64,000 nucleotides of DNA from JAXLYX01 sp046351215 (GTDB lineage Bacteria; Myxococcota_A; Polyangia; Polyangiales; Houyiibacteriaceae), in assembly GCA_046351215.1 (NCBI GenBank), contig JAXLYX010000005.1, positions 310,001 to 374,000 of the forward strand, given 5' to 3'. Positions 23,976 through 32,315 of this stretch are shown here, piece by piece. The notes under the pieces were generated by a model. It was not told the DNA's origin. It saw only the letters and a program-made list of their open reading frames with translations, and did not search any database. Within the stretch, counting starts at the first letter, position 1. Every line of letters begins with the position of its first letter. Made by a program: the position numbers and the translations under genes.

Positions 23976-24739
23976 TCGATCCGATCGCCACCGTCGCGGA
24001 CGTCGAAGCCGCCCTCGCACGCGTGTACGGAGACGGCTTCGCGCCGTTGCCGGGCGTCCTCCACTCGGCCTCCGTCTGGGAGGGGCCCGACGGCCCGCGG
24101 GTGCTGCGCATCGGAGAGCACGCGCCGAAGAGCGCCTGGGACCACTTCCTGCTCCAGACGACCCGCGCGCGGGCCGACGCGATCGTGACGACCGGGCGCA
24201 TCCTGCGGGAAGAGCCCCAGCTCCGCTACAACCTCGAGGGCCCGCCCGAGACGCGACAGGCGCTGCACCACTGGCGCGAGCAGGTGGTCGGCAAGACCGA
24301 GCCGCCCCGCGTCTACGTGCTCTCGAGCGGTCGCGACCTCTCGCTCGACCATCCGACGTTCGGCTCCTGGGCGATCCCGACGCTGGCCCTTCCCGAGAAC
24401 GCGCCGGAGAAGCTGCTCGAGCAGGCCCACGCGATGTGCATCGCCGTGGAGCGGCTCCCGTCGATCGATCTCCGCACGCTCGTCGAGCACCTCCGGACGC
24501 GCTACGCGACCGTGAGCATCGAGGCCGGCCCCTCGAGCGGCAACGACCTCTACACGGAGCCGATGCGGATCGACGAGCTCGTGCTCGGTCGGTTCGTCGG
24601 CCAGGACCTCGATCCGCGCGCGGCGGGCGGAGCCTTCTACTCGGCCGCCGAGCTCGAGGCCCGCTTCGGCCCGCCGCTCGCCGACACCCCGATCGACGAG
24701 CCGAGCGGTCCGTGGCGCTTCGCGCGCTACCGCCGGTGA
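23972..24739 (+). CDS. RibD C-terminal/dihydrofolate-reductase-like protein
   Basis: 255 aa, starting at GTG 23972 inside GTGA at the end of the EAL gene. The pattern of the RibD_C fold is visible: LLQTTRARADAIVTTGRILREEP (helix plus the TG..l..e segment), PRVYVLSSG, and late in the chain VSIEAGPSSGNDLY where NADPH-dependent reductases have an E.G......L motif. Family members reduce pterin- or riboflavin-pathway intermediates. Without a deaminase domain or rib neighbours its substrate is open. Coupling to a c-di-GMP enzyme is unusual. Confidence 0.7.
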   Translation: MIDPIATVADVEAALARVYGDGFAPLPGVLHSASVWEGPDGPRVLRIGEHAPKSAWDHFLLQTTRARADAIVTTGRILREEPQLRYNLEGPPETRQALHHWREQVVGKTEPPRVYVLSSGRDLSLDHPTFGSWAIPTLALPENAPEKLLEQAHAMCIAVERLPSIDLRTLVEHLRTRYATVSIEAGPSSGNDLYTEPMRIDELVLGRFVGQDLDPRAAGGAFYSAAELEARFGPPLADTPIDEPSGPWRFARYRR

Positions 24740-24773
24740 CGCCCCGGGGCCACGGTGGGGCCCGGCGCCTGCC

Positions 24774-25061
24774 TCATCCCCCGGCGAGCTCGTTCATCGT
24801 CCGGGCGAGCGCGACGTCGAGCCAGGTGATGCCGCCCTCGTCGTGCGTCGTCAGCTCGACCTCGACCGTCCCGTAGACGTTGCGCCACTCGGGATGGTGG
24901 TCTCGCTTCTCGGCCACGATCGCGACGCGCGTCATGAAGCCGAAGGCCGCGACGAAGTCGGGGAAGCGGAAGGTCTTCGCGATCCGATCGCCGCGGAGCT
25001 CCCATCCCTCGAGCCCCGGAAGGGTCTCCTCGAGCTCGCCGTCCGAGAGTCGTTTGCTCAT
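24774..25061 (-). CDS. phhB: Pterin-4a-carbinolamine dehydratase
   Basis: 95 aa, typical size. The active-site signature EKRDHHPEW (51-59) and the downstream His73 in TTHDEGGIT match the PCD/DCoH family, which dehydrates 4a-hydroxytetrahydrobiopterin to recycle the cofactor of aromatic amino acid hydroxylases. The helix LDVALARTMNELAG ends the protein as usual. No phenylalanine hydroxylase gene is in this window, and in many bacteria the enzyme is encoded alone. Confidence 0.9.
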   Translation of the reverse strand: MSKRLSDGELEETLPGLEGWELRGDRIAKTFRFPDFVAAFGFMTRVAIVAEKRDHHPEWRNVYGTVEVELTTHDEGGITWLDVALARTMNELAGG

Positions 25062-25133
25062 GCGGAGAACCTCCGGTGGGGCGGCGCCACGACTCGACGC
25101 GGACGCGCCTGCAGGCTATCGTCCCGCTCCCCA

Positions 25134-25210
25134 CGGGGTGTAGCACAGCCTGGTAGTGCGCCAGCTTTGGGAGCTGGAAGTCGTGGGTTCGAATCCCTCC
25201 ACCCCGACCA
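25134..25210 (+). tRNA. tRNA-Pro (UGG)
   Basis: 77 nt with a perfect 7-bp acceptor stem (CGGGGTG with CACCCCG), discriminator A and encoded CCA. The anticodon stem is CCAGC/GCTGG with loop TTTGGGA, giving anticodon TGG at 25168-25170. The T-arm contains GGTTCGAATCC. Confidence 0.95.
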
Positions 25211-25279
25211 ACCCGAGCGGCGCCGTGCCGCCTCGGGCTCGCGAGAGCCGAAGGGCGGAATCCCGCCCCCTCCGCGAGG

Positions 25280-25356
25280 GCGCCCATAGCTCAGGTGGAT
25301 AGAGCAGCGGCCTTCTAAGCCGACGGTCCCAAGTTCGAATCTTGGTGGGCGCGCCA
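25280..25356 (+). tRNA. tRNA-Arg (UCU)
   Basis: 77 nt with a 7-bp acceptor stem (GCGCCCA with TGGGCGC), discriminator G and encoded CCA. The anticodon loop is CTTCTAA with TCT at 25314-25316, so it reads AGA, a rare codon in a high-GC genome. The T-arm contains AGTTCGAATCT. It lies 69 bases after tRNA-Pro and 5 bases from the stop of the next, convergent gene. Confidence 0.95.
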
Positions 25357-25361
25357 TGGGC

Positions 25362-25982
25362 TCAGCAACCGTCGAAGACGACCTCGCCGCGGACGGTCGT
25401 GCCGTCCTCGAGGGTGCAGTCGAGCTTCACCTTGCCCTCGACGAGGCGCACGTCGTTGACGACGGTCCCGGTGTTGTGGACCGAGGCTTCGTAGGTGCTG
25501 CAACGATCGCGCGGCACCGGGAACACGGTGCAATCCGTCCCGTCGGCGTCGCGGCAGCTCCCGGGGATCTCCACCTCGACCTTCTTCCCGGCCGTGGGGT
25601 CGATGGTGACGTAGACGGCCCCGTCGTTGGGCCCGTTGCCGTGCAGGTTCGCGCCGAAGCGGCCGTAGGGCTGCATCGAGACGCAGCCGGTCGGCCGGAA
25701 CGTGAAGCCGGGGCGCGGGCCCGCGGCGACCGTGACCTGGCCCCGCACGCTCTCCTTCATGCTCGTGAAGACGAGGATGACGATGCCGCCGATCAGGATC
25801 GGAGCGAGGGCCCCCGCGATCAGCGCGCCGACCTTGGCCTTCGAGGGGCTCGGGCTCGTCGTCGCGCCCGCATCGGGGGAAGCGCCGGCGTCCGCCGGCT
25901 TCGTGCGCGCCTTGCCGCATTTCGCGCAGAACCGATCGCCCTCGTCGTAGGCCGTGCCGCAGCCGGTGCAGTGCTCGCTCAT
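25362..25982 (-). CDS. Zinc-ribbon membrane protein of unknown function
   Basis: 206 aa from ATG 25982. The N-terminus is a double-Cys zinc ribbon (CTGCGTAYDEGDRFCAKCG; Cys5, 8, 19, 22). A Pro/Ser/Ala linker leads to one transmembrane helix (residues about 50-75, GALIAGALAPILIGGIVIL). The C-terminal domain, about 130 residues, is beta-rich with several Cys and would lie outside the cytoplasm if the ribbon is inside. The layout resembles other 'zinc-ribbon plus TM plus sensor' proteins, but no family was recognised. Confidence 0.7.
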   Translation of the reverse strand: MSEHCTGCGTAYDEGDRFCAKCGKARTKPADAGASPDAGATTSPSPSKAKVGALIAGALAPILIGGIVILVFTSMKESVRGQVTVAAGPRPGFTFRPTGCVSMQPYGRFGANLHGNGPNDGAVYVTIDPTAGKKVEVEIPGSCRDADGTDCTVFPVPRDRCSTYEASVHNTGTVVNDVRLVEGKVKLDCTLEDGTTVRGEVVFDGC

Positions 25983-26055
25983 CCTCGCCCCCCTGCTCGG
26001 CGCATCGTACCCGAGACGGGGCCCCGGATACGACCCGCGAGGCGCCTCGCCCGGC

Positions 26056-27498
26056 TCATCGCGGCGGGCGGGGCTCGAGACGCCCGAGCCGACGAAGCGC
26101 CGAACGGGCGGCGTGGTAGCCGCACATGCCGTGCACCCCGCCTCCCGGCGGCGTGGACGCGGAGCAGAGGAAGAAGCGGGGGTTCGGCGTGGAGTAGGGA
26201 TCGAGACGCGCGACGGGCCGCGTGAAGAGCTGGAAGAGGTCGGCGACGCCGCCCGCGATCGCCCCGCCGACGTAGTTCGGGTTGTGGCGGTGGAGGTCCA
26301 CCGCCGTCGTGGCGCGACGCGCGAGGATGCGGTCGCGGAAGCCGGGAGCGAAGCGCTCGATCTGCCGTTCGATGGCCGAGGTCTGGTCGAGCGTGGAGCC
26401 GGCCGGCACGTGGACGTAGGCGTAGCCCGTGCGCTTCCCGTCCGGAGCACGCGTGGGATCGAGATCGCTCTGCTGACAGACCATGACGAACGGAGCCTCG
26501 GCGTGGCGCCCCTCGAACGGGGCCCGCTCGCTCGCCGCGATCTCCTCGAGCGTCCCACCGACGTGCACAGTCGAGGCCTCGAGGCAGCGCGGATCGCGCC
26601 AAGGGATCGGACCGTCGAGCGCGAAGTCGAGCTTGAACACGCCCGGGCCGAACCGATAGCGGCGGAGGCGACGCACGTACGCCGCGGGGAGCACGGGCTC
26701 GGCGATCGCCGCGAGCTGCAGCGGATCGGTGTCGAAGAGATAGACGCGGGCACGGGGCAGGTCGTCGAGGCTCGCGACGCGATGCGACGTGACGATCTCC
26801 CCGCCGAGCGTGCGCAGATACGAGGCGAGCGCGTCGGCGATCCGGGCCGAGCCCCCACGCGCGACCGGCCAGTCCTCGACGTGGGCCGAGAGCGCGAACA
26901 TCAGGCCGACCGCGGCGCTGATCGGGCGATCGAGCGGCAGGATGCTGTGGGCCGCGCAGCCGGCGAAGAGCGCGCGTGCGCGCTCCCCGTCGAAGCGCGA
27001 GCGCGCGAGCCCCCGCGCCGAGCGGATCGCGGAGAGCCCGAAGCGCAGGAAGAGCAGCGGATGGCTCGGGAGGCGCAGCGGGCCGAGCGCGTCCTCGAAG
27101 AAGCCGTGCGCCCCGTCCACGAAGGGCTCGACGAGCCGACGCCACGCGGCCGCGTCCGGGCCGAGCTCGCCCGCGGTCTCCTCGAGCGAACGACGGAGGA
27201 GGACGGCGGGCTGACCGTCGAGGGGATGAGCGACCGAGGCCGTCGGCTTGTCCCAGACGAGACCGTGGTCCTCGAGAGGCAGCGCGCGGAAGAATGGAGA
27301 GAGGATCCCGAGCGGATGCACGGCCGAGCAGACGTCGTGGACGTAGCCGGGCAAGGTGAGCTCCGCGGAGCGGAGGCCTCCGCCGGCCTCGTCGGCCGCT
27401 TCGAGCACGAGGACCTTCGCCCCTGCACGCGCGAGCACGACGGCCGCGGCGAGCCCGTTCGGGCCCGAGCCGACGACGACGGCGTCGACCTCGCTCAC
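26056..27498 (-). CDS. Phytoene-dehydrogenase-like FAD oxidoreductase
   Basis: 480 aa from GTG 27498, which overlaps the stop of the upstream DUF3556 gene (GTGA). The N-terminal VVVGSGPNGLAAAVVLARAG and VLVLEA segments form the FAD fold of the COG1233 family (carotenoid desaturases and isomerases, retinol saturase-like). The C-terminal GGGVHGMCGYHAA closes the flavin site. Not close enough by eye to CrtI to name a substrate; no crtB or other carotenoid gene is adjacent. Likely acts on a lipid or isoprenoid, probably with its coupled membrane partner (inference). Confidence 0.8.
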   Translation of the reverse strand: MSEVDAVVVGSGPNGLAAAVVLARAGAKVLVLEAADEAGGGLRSAELTLPGYVHDVCSAVHPLGILSPFFRALPLEDHGLVWDKPTASVAHPLDGQPAVLLRRSLEETAGELGPDAAAWRRLVEPFVDGAHGFFEDALGPLRLPSHPLLFLRFGLSAIRSARGLARSRFDGERARALFAGCAAHSILPLDRPISAAVGLMFALSAHVEDWPVARGGSARIADALASYLRTLGGEIVTSHRVASLDDLPRARVYLFDTDPLQLAAIAEPVLPAAYVRRLRRYRFGPGVFKLDFALDGPIPWRDPRCLEASTVHVGGTLEEIAASERAPFEGRHAEAPFVMVCQQSDLDPTRAPDGKRTGYAYVHVPAGSTLDQTSAIERQIERFAPGFRDRILARRATTAVDLHRHNPNYVGGAIAGGVADLFQLFTRPVARLDPYSTPNPRFFLCSASTPPGGGVHGMCGYHAARSALRRLGRLEPRPPR

Positions 27499-29138
27499 GT
27501 CGCCCAAGGCTGACCCACGAGGAGCGAATCGACCGAGACGCTCCCCCGCTCGAGCTCCCCCGTCTTCGCGTCGACGATGCGGTAGGGCAGCTGCGGATGG
27601 AGGAAGGGCTGCGACTCGACGAAGATGCAACGGAGCTCGCCCTCCTCGAAGCCGCACTGGGCTTGCACCGCGCGCAGGAGCTGCTCGTCGTGCAGGTGGC
27701 CTTCGCCGAAGTTCCAGCCGATCACGACGCCGGCGACGAGCTCCCCGTCGAGCCAGACGTAGCGGTCGATGTCGTCGACGGCCTTCGGCACGAGCTCGCG
27801 GAGCGCGCGGCCGTGGAGGTGCATCGCGCGGAAGGCCATGACCTTCGACACCACCGCCGTGACCGTGGTCTCGTCGTAGAACTTCCGGAGCTGATCGTCG
27901 ACGAGCGGCGCGACCTTCACGAGCCCGCGATCGAGCTTCCTCACGCTCTCGTCGCGGAAGAGCCAGACGCTGTAGGCCCAATTGCCGGCGTAGTAGCGCA
28001 TCGAGAAGAGGAAGGAGACGAAGCGCGGGAAGAAGTTGCCGAGGATCGGCATCCCGACGAGCGCGGCGACGAGGAAGCCGAGGAGCAGCGGCGAGGCGAT
28101 GGCATGGAAGCGCACGTCCGCGTGCGCGCCGAAGAGCGCGAAGGCGCCGTAGACCATGATCACGTTCCACTCGATGGGAACGGCCATCGGGATGTTGCTC
28201 GTGATGTAGGAGTGGAAGCCGAGCATGACGACGAGACCGATCGTCGTCGGCAGGCCGCCCGCGCTCGTCGCGAGGAGCACGGGGAAGGCGTACTCGACCA
28301 CGGTCCCCGCGTGGGCCATCGCATGGGCGAGCGCCGACGGTGCGAGGTCGTCCGGATAGGCGCGGTACATCCGCTTCCGGAGCCACGGGCTGCGGAAGAG
28401 CGCGCTGTTGCTCGTCATCACGCAGATCACGGAGGGGAAGTGACGGTTCACCTTCGAGGTCGCGGCCCAGATCCAGATGGCGATCCACACGCACTTCAGC
28501 GCCGCGAGCGCATCGAGCGGGAAGAGGAAGCAGACGAGCGCGGTGTAGAAGTGCTCGGCGCGCGAGGCGAGCACGATCGTCTTGTCGGCGAGCCCGAGCA
28601 GGGGGAGCAGCACCACCGTCGGCAGGAGCATCGACGGCGTGAGCTCGGGCGCGAGGAGCGCGCGGAAGAGGAAGCCCTGGTGCGCGAGGTAGAGCAGCAC
28701 GTCGAGCCACGTGCGTCGCATGCCGCCGAGGAGCGGGAGGCCCGGGACGAAGGGCATCTTCGTCGTGCCCGGGCGGAGGAAGTAGAGGAACCCGCCGACC
28801 GGAGGGAAGTAACGGCCCGTGAGCGGCCCGCTGCCGCAGCCGAGACCGAGCCCCTCGTACGCCATGCTCCAGAGGATCGCCTTCTCGATCGCCTCCGGAC
28901 GCGACCACCAGGTCGACACGGCGCTCGCCGGGCCGAGCGTGCTCGAGGTCGAGCAGAAGGCGAACCATGCGGCGACGTAGAGGGCGATCTTCACCAGGTA
29001 GATCGCGTAGACGGCCGAGGGCGTGCCGTATCCGTCGATGGCCCACGCCTGGCAGACGAGCTTCATGCGCTCGGCGAAGGGCTTCGTCCGCCATTCGGCG
29101 ACGTCGTAGGGAGGGAGCTTGGGCGCCGGCAGCCGCAT
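27495..29138 (-). CDS. DUF3556 multi-pass membrane protein
   Basis: 547 aa from ATG 29138. About eight hydrophobic segments occupy residues 40-380, ending in a soluble C-terminal domain. Recognisable DUF3556 landmarks, a family best known in mycobacteria, are GLGCGSGPLTGRYFPP, ATSKVNRHFPSVIC, IPMAVPIEWNV, LGNFFPRFVSFL and MRYYAGNWAYS. The biochemical role of DUF3556 is unknown. It overlaps the flavoprotein downstream by GTGA, so the two are translated together. A membrane enzyme or carrier that works with a lipid desaturase-type flavoprotein is a reasonable inference. Confidence 0.8.
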   Translation of the reverse strand: MRLPAPKLPPYDVAEWRTKPFAERMKLVCQAWAIDGYGTPSAVYAIYLVKIALYVAAWFAFCSTSSTLGPASAVSTWWSRPEAIEKAILWSMAYEGLGLGCGSGPLTGRYFPPVGGFLYFLRPGTTKMPFVPGLPLLGGMRRTWLDVLLYLAHQGFLFRALLAPELTPSMLLPTVVLLPLLGLADKTIVLASRAEHFYTALVCFLFPLDALAALKCVWIAIWIWAATSKVNRHFPSVICVMTSNSALFRSPWLRKRMYRAYPDDLAPSALAHAMAHAGTVVEYAFPVLLATSAGGLPTTIGLVVMLGFHSYITSNIPMAVPIEWNVIMVYGAFALFGAHADVRFHAIASPLLLGFLVAALVGMPILGNFFPRFVSFLFSMRYYAGNWAYSVWLFRDESVRKLDRGLVKVAPLVDDQLRKFYDETTVTAVVSKVMAFRAMHLHGRALRELVPKAVDDIDRYVWLDGELVAGVVIGWNFGEGHLHDEQLLRAVQAQCGFEEGELRCIFVESQPFLHPQLPYRIVDAKTGELERGSVSVDSLLVGQPWAT

Positions 29139-29212
29139 CCGAGGACGGTACCGGAAAGGCCGTGCGTCCGAGGGCGATTTCGTAGGCCCGTTCGTCCCTC
29201 GCGCGGGCGGGA

Positions 29213-29767
29213 TCAGTCGTCCGCGATCAACCGGGCCGGGATCCCGACCGCGACGCATCCCTCGGGGACGTCGCGCGTCACGACGGAATTCGCCCCGATG
29301 GTGGCGCCGTCGCCGATCCGGATCGAGCCGAGCAGCTTCGCGCCCGCGCCGACGTTGACGGCGCGGCCGAGCTTCGGAGCGTCGTGCGGCCGATCGAGGC
29401 GACGGTTCCCGAGCGTCACGCCCTGACGGAGGATGCATTCGTCGCCGATGACCGCGGAGCCGTGGACCACGATGCAGCCCTGGTGCTCGATGGTCACGCG
29501 CCGACCCACCGAGGCCATGTCCGGCAGCTCGATGCCGTACACGTTGCGCACGTACCGGAACATCGCGCGGTAGCCGACGCGGAGCGGTCCGCGGACGAGC
29601 TTCGGCTCGATGCGCCTCGTCCAGGTGCCGAACCGATGGACCGCGAGCGCCCGGAAGCCGGGGCGACTCGCGTCGCGGTGATGGACCTCGAAGTCCTCGC
29701 GGAGGAACGCGAGCAGCTCGCGGAACGTCTTCGGACCTCGGGGCTCGTTCGACTCGGGGCGTTGCAT
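29213..29767 (-). CDS. Serine O-acetyltransferase-like left-handed beta-helix protein
   Basis: 184 aa from ATG 29767. The C-terminal two thirds are hexapeptide repeats (VIGDECILRQGVTLGN, VNVGAGAKLLGSIRIGDGA, IGANSVVTRDVPEGC) ending VGIPARLI, as in CysE/colanic-acid-type acetyltransferases that use acetyl-CoA. The N-terminal helical part is shorter than in CysE, similar to EpsC/SAT-type proteins found in polysaccharide clusters. Substrate, serine or a sugar, not decided. Divergent from the DUF1517 gene by 183 bases; that gap has a small GGCTGG/CCAGCC hairpin but no clear promoter. Confidence 0.78.
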   Translation of the reverse strand: MQRPESNEPRGPKTFRELLAFLREDFEVHHRDASRPGFRALAVHRFGTWTRRIEPKLVRGPLRVGYRAMFRYVRNVYGIELPDMASVGRRVTIEHQGCIVVHGSAVIGDECILRQGVTLGNRRLDRPHDAPKLGRAVNVGAGAKLLGSIRIGDGATIGANSVVTRDVPEGCVAVGIPARLIADD

Positions 29768-29950
29768 CGTGCTCGTCGCATCCCGGCTGGCAGCGACACC
29801 AGCCTTCGAAAGAACCGACCCCCCGGCCGCCGAACCTCGGACGAGTCTGACATACCCCTTTCGGCGTCGCCACGGTGGATCCCCCATGATTTCCGCGAGG
29901 GATCGACCGGTCTTGTGCAGGAATCGGGGCACGTGGCATCGATCGGTGGA

Positions 29951-30994
29951 ATGTCCAAGACCTTCGCGCCCCGGCGCCTCCTCCTGCCCCTCCTGCTCGC
30001 CCTCCCCCTCCTCGGGTCCCCGTCGGCCGGGGCGCAGGACACGGGAGGCAGCTTCGGGGGCAGCGACTTCGGCTCGGACTCGTCCGGCAGCGATTCGTCT
30101 TCGGACTACGGGAGCTCGAGCGACTACGGGAGCTCGAGCGACTACGGCGGCTCGTACGGCTCCTACGACGGCGGAGGGGGCTCGGGCGGTGGGTTGGCGC
30201 TGGCCATCGGCCTCCTGGTCGTGGTCCTGACAGTCGCCGTGCTGGTCGACTCCGCGCGCCGTGCGGGCGGCGCCAAGGCGGCACCGCGTCCCGACCGAGC
30301 CCGCCCCCGGATCGACGTCTCCGCCATCCAGCTCGGCTTCGACTGGACGGCGCGCGAGCCGCTCCAGGATCGTCTCGACGCGCTCGCGCGGAGCGGGGAC
30401 ACCACCTCGGCCGGAGGACGCGCGGCGCTCCTCCACGAGACCGTGGCCGCCCTGCGTCGCCACGAGACGGCATGGCTCTACGCCGGCGCCGTGAACGCCG
30501 AGCCCTCCGATCCCTCGATCGCCGAGGCGACCTTCCGGCGCGTCGCCTCGGATGCGCGTGCGCGCTATCGCGTGGAGACGATCCGGAACGTCGACGGCCG
30601 GAAGCTCGAGGAGCCCGCGGGCGAGCGCCATGCGCGAGCCGAGGAAGGCCCGGGCGTCGTGGTCGTCACCGTCGTCGTCGCGGCGCGCAAGCCGATCCCC
30701 GACGTCCTCGCCGCGACGAACGCGGACGAGCTCCGCTCCCTCTTGCGCGAGCTCGGGGCCATCCGGCCCGGCGAGCTCGTCGGAATCGAGGTGATCTGGT
30801 CGCCTGCCGCGAAGGACGACCGCATGAGCACCGCGGAGCTCGAGGCCTTCTACCCGGATCTCCGTCGCATCGAGGAGCGGACGATCGGCGGGAGGGTCTT
30901 CTGTGGCTATTGCGGCTCGCCCTTCGCCGAGGAGCTCTCGCGCTGCCCGCATTGCGGAGCGCCGGGCTCCGACGCGCGGCGTCGCGATGCCTAG
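29951..30994 (+). CDS. DUF1517 membrane protein with Gly/Ser/Asp/Tyr repeats and C-terminal zinc ribbon
   Basis: 347 aa from ATG 29951. A signal peptide (PLLLALPLLGSPSAGAQ) is followed by a low-complexity stretch with SSSDYG repeats (residues about 50-75) and one transmembrane helix (LALAIGLLVVVLTVAVLV). The central block, LQDRLDALARSGDTTSAG then LLHETVAALRRHETAWLYA, matches the DUF1517 family known from cyanobacteria, plastids and myxobacteria. A zinc ribbon (CGYC...CPHC) ends the protein. Role unknown; plastid members are membrane-bound. The stop overlaps the convergent rhomboid stop by 4 bases. Confidence 0.75.
   Translation: MSKTFAPRRLLLPLLLALPLLGSPSAGAQDTGGSFGGSDFGSDSSGSDSSSDYGSSSDYGSSSDYGGSYGSYDGGGGSGGGLALAIGLLVVVLTVAVLVDSARRAGGAKAAPRPDRARPRIDVSAIQLGFDWTAREPLQDRLDALARSGDTTSAGGRAALLHETVAALRRHETAWLYAGAVNAEPSDPSIAEATFRRVASDARARYRVETIRNVDGRKLEEPAGERHARAEEGPGVVVVTVVVAARKPIPDVLAATNADELRSLLRELGAIRPGELVGIEVIWSPAAKDDRMSTAELEAFYPDLRRIEERTIGGRVFCGYCGSPFAEELSRCPHCGAPGSDARRRDA
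30104..30147 (+). repeat. Tandem 18-bp repeat in the DUF1517 gene
   Basis: The unit GACTACGGGAGCTCGAGC is present twice in perfect form (30104-30121, 30122-30139) plus 8 bases of a third copy, encoding DYGSSS repeats. In-frame slippage would change the length of the disordered region. Confidence 0.85.
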
Positions 30995-31758
30995 CGCGGC
31001 ACGGCCGGCACGGCGCGGAAGGGCTCGAACGTCCAGAAGATGGAGCCGATCGACGCCACGGTGAGGAGGAGGAGCACGAGAGCGAGTGCGCGGAAGACGG
31101 GGTCCGAGACGACTTCGACGTTTCCGCCCCTGGCGCGCACGACCTGCGGCCATCGATGGAGTCCGAGGGCGAAGAAGCCGAAACCGACGGCGAACCCGCC
31201 CGCATGGCCGAGGAAGCTCACCCCGGGCACGAGCGAGATGAGCACGTTCGGGACGAGGATTCGCAGGATCTGCTGCTTCATCGCCTCCCGCTCGCTCGGG
31301 CTCCGCGCCCTGCGTGCGAGCAGGAGGAAGATGCCGACCTCGGCTCCGAGGAGCCCGAAGAGGCCGCCGGATGCCCCCGCCGTGATCGAATCGCCGCCGA
31401 AGAGCGCGACGGTCGCTCCCCCTCCCACCACCGCACCGGTGTAGAGCACGAAGAAGCGGGCCGAGCCGAGCATCGGTTCGATCATCGAGCCCATGACCCA
31501 GAGCGCGGTCATGTTCATGATCAGGTGGATCGGGCCGATGTGGAGGTAGCCGTACGCGAGACAGCGCGTCCAGTCGAAGACGGGGCTCGTCCTCGAGAAC
31601 ACCGCCCCCATGCGCACGAGCGTGTCGAGCGACGTGCTCCCACCCCACAGCTCCTCGAGGAGGAAGAGAGCGACGTTGGCGGCCAGGAGCGCCTTCGTCA
31701 CCGGACGCGGCGGAGCGGTCGCGGCCCGAGGCTCCTCCTCCACGAGATCCAGGGTCAC
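30991..31758 (-). CDS. Rhomboid-family intramembrane serine protease
   Basis: 255 aa with six hydrophobic segments. Catalytic features: GASGGLFG with Ser130, the partner His185 in SFLGHAGG, and HLIMNM (His78, Asn82) forming the oxyanion site. Rhomboids cut transmembrane helices of client proteins within the membrane. The client is unknown; the neighbouring membrane protein with the DUF1517 domain is only a positional candidate. It is the last gene of the long minus-strand run. Confidence 0.9.
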   Translation of the reverse strand: MTLDLVEEEPRAATAPPRPVTKALLAANVALFLLEELWGGSTSLDTLVRMGAVFSRTSPVFDWTRCLAYGYLHIGPIHLIMNMTALWVMGSMIEPMLGSARFFVLYTGAVVGGGATVALFGGDSITAGASGGLFGLLGAEVGIFLLLARRARSPSEREAMKQQILRILVPNVLISLVPGVSFLGHAGGFAVGFGFFALGLHRWPQVVRARGGNVEVVSDPVFRALALVLLLLTVASIGSIFWTFEPFRAVPAVPR

Positions 31759-31801
31759 GCGGGCCGCCTCCGGACGTCGCGCGAGCGCTCCGACGCGGTA
31801 G

Positions 31802-32281
31802 TCATCCGATCAGGCTCTTCGCGCTGACGAGGATCCCGTCCTCGTCGACGTACACGAATTCGCCCGGCACGAAGGTGACGCCCGCGAAGGTCACGGGCAC
31901 GTTCTTGTCGCCGGCGCCCTTCTTCACGCTCTTCTTCGGGTGGGTGTCGAGCGCCCTCACGCCGAGCGGGAGACCGTCGATCGCCACGGAGTCGCGGATG
32001 CAGCCGTACACGATGGCGCCCGCCCAGCCGTTCTTCACCGCGAGCTCCGCGAGCTGATCGCCGACGAGGGCGCAGCGGAGCGAGCCGCCGCCGTCCACCA
32101 CGAGCACCTTGCCGGCGCCGGCCTCCGAGAAGGCCTCGCGGACGAGACTGTTGTCCTCGTGGAGCTTCAGCGTGACGATCTCGCCCGCGAAGCGAGGCGC
32201 GCCTCCGTAGCGCTTGAACATCGGCGAGGCGACGCGGACGTCGTCGTGGGCGTCGGAGAGGTCGGCGGTCTGGAAGGCCAT
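31802..32281 (-). CDS. rraA: RraA-family protein
   Basis: 159 aa, the length of RraA. Motifs: ATADLSDAH-type start, DGGGSLRCALVGD (63-75) and GAIVYGCIRDS (88-98) with the Arg-Asp pair at 96-97 that binds metal and substrate in the HMG/CHA aldolase superfamily. RraA of E. coli inhibits RNase E; close homologues are class II 4-hydroxy-4-methyl-2-oxoglutarate aldolases or oxaloacetate decarboxylases. The catalytic-type residues are present, so the aldolase/decarboxylase alternative is open, the more so because two CitE-type lyases lie upstream on the same strand. Confidence 0.85.
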   Translation of the reverse strand: MAFQTADLSDAHDDVRVASPMFKRYGGAPRFAGEIVTLKLHEDNSLVREAFSEAGAGKVLVVDGGGSLRCALVGDQLAELAVKNGWAGAIVYGCIRDSVAIDGLPLGVRALDTHPKKSVKKGAGDKNVPVTFAGVTFVPGEFVYVDEDGILVSAKSLIG

Positions 32282-32315
32282 GGTTCGATTCCTTTCGGCC
32301 CGTGCCCGGGGCGCG

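Noticed and set aside
25134..25356. The two tRNA genes as an integration site for a mobile element
   Set aside because: Both tRNAs are complete with encoded CCA, there is no integrase gene or repeated tRNA 3' end nearby, and flanking genes have normal composition.
29785..29804. GGCTGG/CCAGCC hairpin upstream of the acetyltransferase gene as a riboswitch or attenuator
   Set aside because: A single 6-bp stem without conserved loop motifs or a following T-run; too little to support a call.
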